Assembly: GCA_031284845.1 (NCBI GenBank)
Contig: JAITXH010000076.1
Coordinates: forward strand, 1-12,595
Reading direction: 5' to 3'
Origin: Puniceicoccales bacterium
Lineage (GTDB): Bacteria > Verrucomicrobiota > Verrucomicrobiia > Opitutales > UBA953
DNA length: 12,595 nt
Made by a program: the position numbers and the translations under genes. Positions 1 to 6,410 of the stretch are shown piece after piece. Below the pieces are notes generated by a model that saw only the letters and a program-made list of their open reading frames with translations, had not been told where the DNA came from and made no database searches. Every line of letters starts with the position of its first letter. The stretch's first letter is position 1.

Positions 1-444
1 TTGAGCGATGCAGATGGTATTGCAAAGTTTGACAAAACCACACCGGCTGCCTTTGTGGTATATGCAAGGATATTTGAGGCGAATGGACGAGAAAAAGAAG
101 CTATTAATGCATATAAAGAGGCTGTGAAACGAAATCCTTACGATACAGCAGTCTTGTCTGATTTTATGTTATTTCATGAAAAGAGGAATGATAATGCAAA
201 TCTTTTGACAATTATCAATTACCATATTGATGCGGCACCCTACGATCCTCGTTGGTATGCGCTCAGAGCTAAATGGTTATTTGACATGAAAGACTACGAG
301 TCTTCAAGAAAAAATGTGGAAATGGTGAGAACACTTCGCAAAGTAAAGTTACCTGATAGAGGAGTTTTTGAATCCGTAAACGGACTCATCGCTCGTTTGA
401 AAGGAGCGGGCGTAAAAATTGATTATCTGGAAGAAAACAAATAA
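1..444 (+). CDS. TPR-like repeat protein, C-terminal part (5' end outside the window)
   Basis: The frame is open from the first base to a TAA stop at 442-444, giving 147 visible residues. The gene almost certainly begins before the window, because no upstream sequence is available to support the TTG at position 1 as a start. Residues about 16-48 fit a tetratricopeptide helix pair: small residues at the packing positions, a Glu-Ala-Asn-Gly-Arg turn, then Ala-Ile-Asn-Ala-Tyr and an Arg-Asn-Pro-Tyr end. A second, weaker repeat covers about residues 82-112. The C-terminus is charged and has no membrane segment. Such repeats normally mediate protein-protein contacts, so no specific function can be assigned. 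Base composition is about 39% GC, far below the rest of the window, and codons are AT-rich, which may mark a transferred gene or an accessory region. It could be the tail of a larger TPR-containing protein, for example a cell-surface or polysaccharide-related one. Confidence 0.72.
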   Translation: MSDADGIAKFDKTTPAAFVVYARIFEANGREKEAINAYKEAVKRNPYDTAVLSDFMLFHEKRNDNANLLTIINYHIDAAPYDPRWYALRAKWLFDMKDYESSRKNVEMVRTLRKVKLPDRGVFESVNGLIARLKGAGVKIDYLEENK

Positions 445-491
445 GTCGAGTATGTCAGCGGATTTCCGGGGCGCGTGCGATTTTTTTCATC

Positions 492-509
492 CACGAATTT
501 CACGAATTA
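492..509. repeat. Short tandem 9-mer (CACGAATTT/CACGAATTA)
   Basis: Two nearly identical 9-base units lie head to tail (CACGAATTT then CACGAATTA) in the non-coding stretch after the TPR-like gene. A short GGATTACGCAGAT motif follows at about 538-550. From memory, both look like degenerate copies of dispersed short repeats seen in several bacterial genomes, including Verrucomicrobiota. That link is inference and only a genome-wide count would settle it. Confidence 0.4.
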
Positions 510-513
510 GATG

Positions 514-535
514 TGGAAGTCTAAACTTTCTTCCA
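514..535. other. Small inverted repeat (possible hairpin)
   Basis: TGGAAG (514-519) and CTTCCA (530-535) form a perfect 6-bp inverted repeat around a 10-base AT-rich loop. It lies between the convergent ends of the TPR-like gene (plus strand) and the DUF2292-like gene (minus strand). It has no proper U-tract on either strand, so I do not call it an intrinsic terminator. It may belong to the repeat debris in this gap. Confidence 0.3.
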
Positions 536-581
536 GTGGATTACGCAGATAAGCATTGGATTCTCTCCTCTGACGGCAGTG

Positions 582-854
582 TCAGTGAGGGATTTTCCTG
601 CACGGCGTTTTCGATGGTTCGTGCTCGGCGGTAGATGGCCCAGGATCCAAGCGCACTTTTTCAAGTTTGCGCACCTCTGTCACCCGGCCACGGTGGATGG
701 AGAGCTGCACTTCCCCAAACTCCACCTCGTGTATCATCGCACGCACGATTTTTACCCATTTGCCGGGAACGGTTTCGCAGTATTCGTTTTCCTTGTCGTC
801 AGAAGTGTCCACGCTTTTGCATGAAGCAAAACGTGTGCCAATTTTAAAAGACAC
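582..854 (-). CDS. Small DUF2292/YezD-like protein
   Basis: This frame encodes 90 residues from a GTG start at 854; the next in-frame codon but one upstream is a stop, so no longer start exists. Residues about 33-69 carry the pattern I recognise from the DUF2292 (YezD-like) small-protein family: a Trp-Val-x-Ile helix, then Phe-Gly-x-Val, a strand with Ile-His-x-Gly-Arg-Val, and Glu-Lys-x-Arg-Leu. Members are usually 50-70 residues long, so this one has about 30 extra N-terminal residues and about 20 C-terminal ones, both of low complexity. No biochemical function is established for the family as far as I know. The gene stands alone, 231 bp downstream of the hemolysin III-type gene on the same strand, with repeats on both sides. 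No Shine-Dalgarno sequence is visible. The family match comes from pattern recognition and has not been tested by a profile search. Confidence 0.65.
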   Translation of the reverse strand: MSFKIGTRFASCKSVDTSDDKENEYCETVPGKWVKIVRAMIHEVEFGEVQLSIHRGRVTEVRKLEKVRLDPGPSTAEHEPSKTPCRKIPH

Positions 855-903
855 ATGTCAAATTAATGCACCAATTTTATAATCTGTTGAGATGAAACGC
901 TTC

Positions 904-1035
904 GGCTATGGGCTGAAAGCTCGTAGCCATGCACGATGCACGACACGATTCATCATCTCATGATGTGGGCTTTCAGCCTTATGCGGACAGGAATGTCCGC
1001 GCTCCCGGAAGAGGCGATTGCCCTCTTTTACACCG
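904..1035. repeat. Cluster of inverted repeats, REP/MITE-like intergenic element
   Basis: Several palindromes are packed into about 130 bases between the DUF2292-like gene and the hemolysin III-type gene. GGCTGAAAGC (911-920) pairs perfectly with GCTTTCAGCC (969-978). Nested inside is CATCA (951-955)/TGATG (961-965). Immediately after comes GCGGACA (983-989)/TGTCCGC (994-1000) with a GGAA loop, then AGAGG/CCTCT around 1011-1027. A short GCACGA direct repeat occurs near 931-943. The arrangement suggests a folded, dispersed extragenic element, possibly of the REP/RAYT kind, and not a gene. No transposase is present, and no candidate open frame runs through it. Copy number elsewhere in the genome would decide. 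Confidence 0.55.
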
Positions 1036-1085
1036 TCACAACGTGCTCTAAATCAAAATAATACCTAGCAAAACTTCACATCTAT

Positions 1086-1748
1086 TCATATGCGCGGAAT
1101 CACGGTGTCCATGACAGCGAAATACTGGCAAACGCTTCCGAAGAGGACAAAGGCGTGCCAGATGGCATGGTGGTAAGGGATGCGTCTGCATGTATAAAAC
1201 ACTACGCCGCCCGTGTAGCACAGTCCGCCTGCGACCAGAAGCCAGATACCCGGCAAGGTCATGGCGGCGAATAGTGGCTTTATCGCGATGATGATCAGCC
1301 AGCCCATACCGATATAAATCCCTGTGGACAGGGCGCGGAAACGCCCTGTGAACCAAAACTTCAAAACGATGCCGACGAGCGCCAGCCCCCAAATGACGCC
1401 GAATATGCTCCACCCCAGTGGACCACGCAAGGGACCAAGCATGAAGGGGGTGTAAGTGCCGGCGATGAGGAAAAAAATCGCGGCATGGTCGAATTTGCGC
1501 AAAACCTGTTTGAGAGAGGGCATCCTGAAGCTGTGATAAAGCGTGGACGTCGAATAAAGCACAACTAGGGAGGCACCGTAAATGGCGGTGCTCACCACAG
1601 ACCATACATCACCGTGTATGGCGGCGAACGTCACCAGCACGGACAACCCTGCTATGCTGAGTGCTATGCCTATGCCGTGCGAAACACTGTTGGCGATTTC
1701 CTCTCCGGGCGAATATTGGGCTACATCTGCTGTCTCTGTAATATTCAT
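1086..1748 (-). CDS. Hemolysin III/TrhA (YqfA)-family membrane protein, PAQR superfamily
   Basis: The protein is an integral membrane protein of about 220 residues with seven predicted hydrophobic segments. It has the family signatures: Glu-Glu-Ile-Ala-Asn-Ser-Val-Ser-His near the N-terminus, Ser-Thr-Leu-Tyr-His (about residues 68-72), Asp-His-Ala-Ala-Ile-Phe-Phe (87-93), and Arg-Ile-Pro-Tyr-His-His-Ala-Ile-Trp-His (about 189-198). The Ser/His and final His-x3-His residues correspond to the zinc site of PAQR proteins. Some members were named for haemolytic activity and others are linked to membrane-energy homeostasis; the role here cannot be told. I chose the ATG at 1748 because it gives the family's usual length (E. 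coli YqfA is about 219 residues) and has AGG just upstream, although closely spaced. An ATG at 1775 would add nine residues and is possible. The gene follows the M42 peptidase gene on the same strand by 38-65 bp, so co-transcription is plausible. Confidence 0.88.
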   Translation of the reverse strand: MNITETADVAQYSPGEEIANSVSHGIGIALSIAGLSVLVTFAAIHGDVWSVVSTAIYGASLVVLYSTSTLYHSFRMPSLKQVLRKFDHAAIFFLIAGTYTPFMLGPLRGPLGWSIFGVIWGLALVGIVLKFWFTGRFRALSTGIYIGMGWLIIIAIKPLFAAMTLPGIWLLVAGGLCYTGGVVFYTCRRIPYHHAIWHAFVLFGSVCQYFAVMDTVIPRI

Positions 1749-1813
1749 ATCCTGAAGTGTGGCACAGATGCTCATGCGTGGAAAGAGTTATCCCCCGAGG
1801 TGTCTGTTTTTTG

Positions 1814-2902
1814 TCACCAGACAAACGAATCGCCGCGCTTGAGACTCTTGGTAAAGCCGACGAGCAGTTGGATGGCTTGTTCGACTACGGCGAGGTCCAC
1901 AATCTCGCCGGGCGTGTGCATGTAGCGCAGGGGGATGGACAAGAGGCCGCAGGCGACGCCGGCGTTGGCCATTTGAATGGCGCGGGCGTCGGTGCCTGTC
2001 GGTCGCGGCTCGGCCTGTATCTGGTAAGGAATCTTCAAAGATTCGGCCACGCTCACAAGGCGGTTAAAGACGAGCGGGTTGATGTTAGGCCCGCGCGCGA
2101 GCACGGGGCCGCCGCTCAAAGAAAAGCGCCCGAACTTGCGGTTGTCGGCATCGGGATGATCCGTCGCATGGGTCACATCCACGGCGATTGCAACATCGGG
2201 ATTTACCCCTTGCGCGGCGACTTGAGCGCCGCGCGTGCCGATCTCTTCTTGTGTGGTCGCCACGGACACTACCCGTGCCTCAAGCGCCGTCTCGCGGGCG
2301 AGCCGCAAAAGCGATTCCATCACTACGTAGCATCCGGCTTTGTCGTCAAAGGCGCGTGCCACGGCGATGCTGCCGCGCAGCAACTCGAAGCTGACATCAT
2401 ACACGGCGGGGTCGCCAATGCGGACGACCTTCTCGGCCTCTTCGCGGTTGGACGCGCCGATGTCCAGCCACATGTCGTGCCGCTGGGGCACTTTGTTGCG
2501 GTCTTCGGGTGTCATGAGGTGGACGGCCCGCTTGCCGGTGACGGCGAGCACGGGGCCGTTTTTCGTCAGGATGTGAACGCGCCGTCCGGAGGGGATGACG
2601 AGGTCATGACCGCCGAGGAAGTCAAAGTAGAGGAACCCTTTGTCGTCTATGTATGAGATGAGGAGGGCGATTTCGTCAATGTGTCCGGCGAACATGACCG
2701 TTGGGCGGTCGCCTTCCGGGTTGACGACTGCGATGCGGTTGCCGAGGGCATCCTTGCGGTAAGTATGCGCCGTCGAAGCGACGAACTTGTCCACCACGGC
2801 TTGTGAGGCGAACTCGTGCCCGGTGGGCGATTTGGCATTGAGCAATTCGACTAGGAATTGCGGCGCGTTAAAAGCGCTGGAAGTGCTGGTTGATTGAGGC
2901 AT
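1814..2902 (-). CDS. M42-family metallo-aminopeptidase (FrvX/YsdC/TET-like)
   Basis: The 362-residue product matches the full length of the M42 family. These cytoplasmic di-metal (Zn or Co) aminopeptidases often form dodecameric tetrahedral shells that trim peptides; several relatives were misnamed endoglucanases. All expected metal and catalytic residues are visible: His74 in Ala-Gly-His-Ile-Asp-Glu, Asp186 in Ala-Phe-Asp-Asp-Lys, the Glu219-Glu220 pair in Thr-Gln-Glu-Glu-Ile-Gly, Asp242 in Ala-Val-Asp-Val, and His329 in Met-His-Thr-Pro-Gly-Glu. The segment around residues 100-170 corresponds to the inserted PDZ-like/dimerisation domain. Substrate specificity (glutamyl, leucyl or other) cannot be read from sequence. 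The ATG at 2902 gives a natural N-terminus; the leader upstream lacks a Shine-Dalgarno sequence. It lies 173 bp downstream of the RNase gene and just upstream of the hemolysin III-type gene. There is no sign of a signal peptide. Confidence 0.92.
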   Translation of the reverse strand: MPQSTSTSSAFNAPQFLVELLNAKSPTGHEFASQAVVDKFVASTAHTYRKDALGNRIAVVNPEGDRPTVMFAGHIDEIALLISYIDDKGFLYFDFLGGHDLVIPSGRRVHILTKNGPVLAVTGKRAVHLMTPEDRNKVPQRHDMWLDIGASNREEAEKVVRIGDPAVYDVSFELLRGSIAVARAFDDKAGCYVVMESLLRLARETALEARVVSVATTQEEIGTRGAQVAAQGVNPDVAIAVDVTHATDHPDADNRKFGRFSLSGGPVLARGPNINPLVFNRLVSVAESLKIPYQIQAEPRPTGTDARAIQMANAGVACGLLSIPLRYMHTPGEIVDLAVVEQAIQLLVGFTKSLKRGDSFVW

Positions 2903-3075
2903 GAAGCAAGTAAATTAAAAACGCGGGAGAGGAAAGCGACGGATCGCGCCGCTGCAAGCAATAACCCGCAGGGCGCGAAAATCGGGAACCACAAACTTTG
3001 GCCGCCGCGTTGTGCGCAAGAGGCCAATCCCGCTCATATCCGGTGGGCAGCAGTTCTCCTGATGCCCGATGTGGC

Positions 3076-4815
3076 TCAACGCAGTTCTTCTCCGGTCTCC
3101 GTGTTGAGGACTTTGAAGTTCTCGACGTGGTAGGCCGGGTCTGCCCGGAAAGCCAGACGGACGTTGTATGCCTTTTCCATGCCTTCGAGGTAGGCGCGGT
3201 CTTCGTTGCGCAGGCGCTCCAGATTGATGGGATGCAAGAGGACGCGCAGGGCGATTTCCCGGTTGGCGTTTTCCTTTTGCGTGCGCATCCGCCTCACGAG
3301 GCTCGTCAGTCTGCGCTGGATCTCCACGCTCATGGTGCGCGGATTCTTCACGATGCCCCGCCCGTGGCAATATGGGCAGGTCGTGTAAATGCCGGTGGTG
3401 TTGGACTCGGTGTGGCGCTGGCGCGTCATTTGCAGGATGCCAAGCTGGGAGATGGGCAATACTTGGCTTTTGGCGCGGTCGGTCTCCATTTCATCCCGGA
3501 GCACTTGATAGACTTGCTTGCGGTCCTTCGGGTTTTTCATGTCTATCGTGTCTATGATAATCAGGCCGCCGAGATTGCGCAGGCGTATCTGGCGCGCTGC
3601 TTCGCGCACGGCTTCGAGGTTGGCTTGCAGGATGTAGTCTTTGCCGTCCTTGTTGGCACCTTTGTGTCCGCCTGTGTTTACGTCTATGGCGGTGAGCGCT
3701 TCGGTCTCGTCTATGACGATTTCCCCGCCGCTGGGCAAGGGGACGCGCCGTTGGAAGGTCTGCTCAATCTGGCGCTCGATATTGAAGCGTTCGAATATCG
3801 GGATGTTTACATTGTAGAGCGCCACTTTGTTTTTGGAGCGCGGGGAGATTTCGGATACGGCTTGCAGGATGGCTTCGTAGTCCTCCTGCGAGTCCACGAG
3901 GATGCGGTCAATGTCTTCGGTGAGGAAGTCGCGCACGGTACGTTCGACGAGGCCGGGTTCCTCGTAGAGCAAGACGGGCTTGGAGGAATTATTTATGGTG
4001 TGGCAAATGCGTTCCCACTTTTTCAGGAGCATGTGCAGGTCGCGCATGAAATAGCTGAGGCGTTTGCCTTCGCCAGCCGTGCGGATGATAACCCCCATGC
4101 CTTCGGGAATGGTGATCTTTTGCAGGATTTTTTTGAGGCGCACGCGTTCGGCGGGATCTTCGATTTTGCGCGAGATGCCGCATTGTCCGCTGAATGGCAT
4201 GAGGACGATGAAGCGCCCGGGCAGAGCGATGTTTGTCGTGGTGCGGGGGCCTTTGGTGCCGATCTGGTCTTTGGTGATCTGGATGACGATCTCGGAGCCT
4301 GTCGGGAAGAGCTGCGGGATGTCTTTGGCGGTATAGCGGGCACGCTTCTTCTTTTGCTCTTCGCTCTCGTTGTCGCGGATGAACTCGACGGAGGAATCAT
4401 TGGCGGCGGGGAGCATGTCCCAATAGTGCAGGAAGGCGTTTTTGGGCTGGCCGATGTCCACGAAGGCGGCTTTGAGGCCGTTTTCGAGGTTTTGGATGCG
4501 TCCTTTGAAGACGGCACCGACGAGGCGGCTTTCCCCTTTGTGCTCGACGTCGTATTTTTCAAGAACGCCGTTGGTGAGCAGGGCGACGCGCTTTTCAAGC
4601 GCCTCGGTGTTAATGATGAGTTCGCGGTAGATGTCGCGCTTTGGTGAGAAGTGTTTCATGATACGTTGCAGGAGCGGGCGGGTCTTGGCCCGCTGTTGCG
4701 CCTCGGTGTTAAGCCCGACGGCGTCAATCGGCTCGCCCCGGTATTCGTGAGGGGGAGAGCGGAGATCGTCGTGCTCGTCGGTTTGTGTCTGGTCGAAGTT
4801 TTCGATGTCTGGCAT
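3076..4815 (-). CDS. rng: Ribonuclease E/G family endoribonuclease
   Basis: The 579-residue protein has the RNase E/G catalytic core and lacks the long disordered RNase E tail, so it is nearer RNase G. After an acidic N-terminal extension of about 52 residues comes Lys-Arg-Asp-Ile-Tyr-Arg-Glu-Leu, where most family members begin. An S1-like RNA-binding domain (about 95-135) is followed by a charged insertion (about 137-165). The 5'-monophosphate sensor shows Ile-Ile-Arg245-Thr246-Ala-Gly. The Mg-binding aspartates are Asp378 (Ala-Ile-Asp-Val-Asn) and Asp422 (Ile-Ile-Asp-Thr-Ile-Asp). Cys480-Pro-Tyr-Cys483 is the zinc link for dimer formation. The enzyme cleaves single-stranded AU-rich RNA in rRNA maturation and mRNA decay. 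It starts 27 bp after rodA, implying co-transcription; in E. coli rng lies beside mreBCD. The ATG at 4815 is the longest start, and an internal Met at residue 53 is the alternative. Confidence 0.93.
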   Translation of the reverse strand: MPDIENFDQTQTDEHDDLRSPPHEYRGEPIDAVGLNTEAQQRAKTRPLLQRIMKHFSPKRDIYRELIINTEALEKRVALLTNGVLEKYDVEHKGESRLVGAVFKGRIQNLENGLKAAFVDIGQPKNAFLHYWDMLPAANDSSVEFIRDNESEEQKKKRARYTAKDIPQLFPTGSEIVIQITKDQIGTKGPRTTTNIALPGRFIVLMPFSGQCGISRKIEDPAERVRLKKILQKITIPEGMGVIIRTAGEGKRLSYFMRDLHMLLKKWERICHTINNSSKPVLLYEEPGLVERTVRDFLTEDIDRILVDSQEDYEAILQAVSEISPRSKNKVALYNVNIPIFERFNIERQIEQTFQRRVPLPSGGEIVIDETEALTAIDVNTGGHKGANKDGKDYILQANLEAVREAARQIRLRNLGGLIIIDTIDMKNPKDRKQVYQVLRDEMETDRAKSQVLPISQLGILQMTRQRHTESNTTGIYTTCPYCHGRGIVKNPRTMSVEIQRRLTSLVRRMRTQKENANREIALRVLLHPINLERLRNEDRAYLEGMEKAYNVRLAFRADPAYHVENFKVLNTETGEELR

Positions 4816-4842
4816 TGTGATTATGGCGGGTTGTTTTTGTTG

Positions 4843-6240
4843 TCAGGTTGCACGGGGGAGCCTCCACCCAGTCGCCATAATGCCAGAATCGGTGGTAGTG
4901 CCGGATACAATCAAGGGGCGACTGTCCCGGTGAACACTTTGGACCAAACCGAAAAGCAAGAAGCAACTGAGAATGAAGGACCCTCCGTAGCTTAAGAACG
5001 GAAGGGATACGCCCGTCACCGGCATAATGCCAATGTTCATGCCGATATTGATAACAACATGTTCGGCAATGAACACCGCAGCGCCTATCACGAGACAGAC
5101 GCCGAAACGCTCCCGTGCCCGGGCTGCGATACGCAGTGCCAGGCTGGTGAGCAGTCCGAAGAGGCCGATGATGACGAATCCTCCGATAAAACCACTTTCC
5201 TCTGCGATGCAGGAGAAAAGAAAATCATTGTGCGCAGCAGTAACCGGGAGCCAGCCCAGACGCGCTTGTGCGCCTTGTTGGAAGCCCTGCCCTGTGAGGC
5301 CGCCCATGGCCACGGCCATGAGTGCCTGCCGGAGTTGCCAGCTTTTGCCGATGCGCCGCGGGTCTATCAATTGCTGCGCGAAGAGCGTCATAATGCGTTC
5401 GCGGTGATAGTTGCGGATGGGGAGCAGGCCCCGGTAAGTCTGGCGAATGCCCTCGGCGGGGTCGGCGTAGCCGGGGTGTTCCTGCTGGAAGGTGCGCAAT
5501 GCCCGCCCATACTGCACCATGTCCGCGGTGAGCACAGCGACTACCGGGAGCATCAACACCCCGATAAATGCAAAAAAGCGCAACGGGACATTGGCAATGA
5601 ACAACAGGACAAAAGCCATCGGGATATAAGTGAGCGCGGACCCTAGGTCGGGCTGCACATAAATCAACCCAAATGGCAATGCGGCAATCCAGCCTGTTCT
5701 CACGAGCAATGGGAGGAATGGGATAATGGGTGAACACAACTCACGCCAGAGTCTCAAGCGGAAGAAGAAGCGCAGGAATCCGGCGCACTTTCTCTCCGGC
5801 CAGACCAGTTGCTCCATGGCGACCCCCCGCCCGGCGGCAAATGCGAGGAGGATGAGTGTGCTGATTTTTGCAAATTCGGCGGGCTGGATGCTAAAAAACG
5901 GAAGGGTCAACCAGCGGCGCGCGCCGAAACGCGAGACGATGAACGAGCCGAGGTCGTGGTTGAGCAAGGCGCAGAGGGCCACGGGCAGGAGTAGCAGGAT
6001 GCCGAATGCGTAGATCCACCAGGCGAACCGCGCATACACCTTTGGCTCCGTCAAGGCCACCAACCAGTAGGCTACCCAACCGGCACCGATGTAGAACATC
6101 TGTTTTTTGGGAAATTCCTGGTCAAAAAAATCGGGCACGCGGGCGCTGTTTGTGGAAAAAATCGCCAGTATGCTCCAGACAGTCAGCACGAAGATAATAC
6201 CCGGGATCACCCAATCCGTGCGCCGTGAAAACGACTCCAT
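4843..6240 (-). CDS. rodA: RodA-type SEDS peptidoglycan glycosyltransferase
   Basis: The product is a 465-residue multi-pass membrane protein of the SEDS (RodA/FtsW/SpoVE) family, which polymerises lipid II into glycan strands together with a class B PBP during elongation. Diagnostic segments are Gly-Ala-Arg-Arg-Trp-Leu (106-111), Ile-Gln-Pro-Ala-Glu-Phe-Ala-Lys (118-125), Val-Gln-Pro-Asp-Leu-Gly-Ser (195-201), His-Asn-Asp-Phe-Leu-Phe (337-342; Asp339 aligns with the catalytic Asp of RodA), and Pro-Val-Thr-Gly-Val-Ser-Leu-Pro-Phe-Leu-Ser-Tyr-Gly-Gly (407-420). The last segment is more RodA-like than FtsW-like. At 465 residues it is about 95 longer than E. coli RodA, owing to two enlarged loops (about 140-180 and 240-275) and a polar tail. 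I chose the ATG at 6240 because GGAAGGGAAC precedes it. The frame stays open to 6435, including an ATG at 6288, but that part lacks family similarity and runs into the divergent promoter. Confidence 0.92.
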   Translation of the reverse strand: MESFSRRTDWVIPGIIFVLTVWSILAIFSTNSARVPDFFDQEFPKKQMFYIGAGWVAYWLVALTEPKVYARFAWWIYAFGILLLLPVALCALLNHDLGSFIVSRFGARRWLTLPFFSIQPAEFAKISTLILLAFAAGRGVAMEQLVWPERKCAGFLRFFFRLRLWRELCSPIIPFLPLLVRTGWIAALPFGLIYVQPDLGSALTYIPMAFVLLFIANVPLRFFAFIGVLMLPVVAVLTADMVQYGRALRTFQQEHPGYADPAEGIRQTYRGLLPIRNYHRERIMTLFAQQLIDPRRIGKSWQLRQALMAVAMGGLTGQGFQQGAQARLGWLPVTAAHNDFLFSCIAEESGFIGGFVIIGLFGLLTSLALRIAARARERFGVCLVIGAAVFIAEHVVINIGMNIGIMPVTGVSLPFLSYGGSFILSCFLLFGLVQSVHRDSRPLIVSGTTTDSGIMATGWRLPRAT

Positions 6241-6286
6241 GTTCCCTTCCCAATTGAGAAAGGACACTGGCTTTGGCTTGGGATCC

Positions 6287-6316
6287 ATTAGTGACACAGG
6301 CGTGACACAATGACAA
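6287..6316 (-). promoter_or_regulatory. Candidate rodA promoter containing GTGACACA direct repeats
   Basis: On the minus strand, TTGTCA (6316-6311) resembles a -35 box and ACTAAT (6292-6287) a weak -10 box, 18 bp apart. This would place transcription start roughly 40 bases before the rodA ATG at 6240. Two identical octamers on the plus strand, GTGACACA at 6291-6298 and 6302-6309, fill the spacer with an 11-bp period, close to one helical turn, as expected for an operator bound on one DNA face. The -10 match is poor, so the promoter assignment is tentative; the direct repeat itself is plain in the sequence. Confidence 0.35.
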
Positions 6317-6410
6317 ATGCGGCTCTCAGAGGAAGAAAAAAGAGACGATACACGACCCGCCAATTGGAATTGGGTTGAAATGGAGGCGTCCGGGAACATC
6401 TCTACGTGGC

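Noticed and set aside
467..487. Possible intrinsic terminator after the TPR-like gene
   Set aside because: A GC-rich stretch precedes seven T residues, but I could not find a convincing stem, so it is not listed as a feature.
1757..2656. 299-codon open frame on the plus strand
   Set aside because: It overlaps the M42 peptidase gene in antisense; only the minus-strand product has conserved metal ligands.
2903..3075. Promoter or terminator in the rng-M42 gap
   Set aside because: I found no stem with a U-tract and no acceptable -35/-10 pair on the minus strand.
2998..4647. Long 549-codon open frame on the plus strand
   Set aside because: It lies wholly antisense to the RNase E/G gene, which has intact catalytic motifs. 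The antisense translation is Gly/Ala/Val/Phe/Asp-rich with no recognisable domain, as expected from GC-biased codon use on the other strand.
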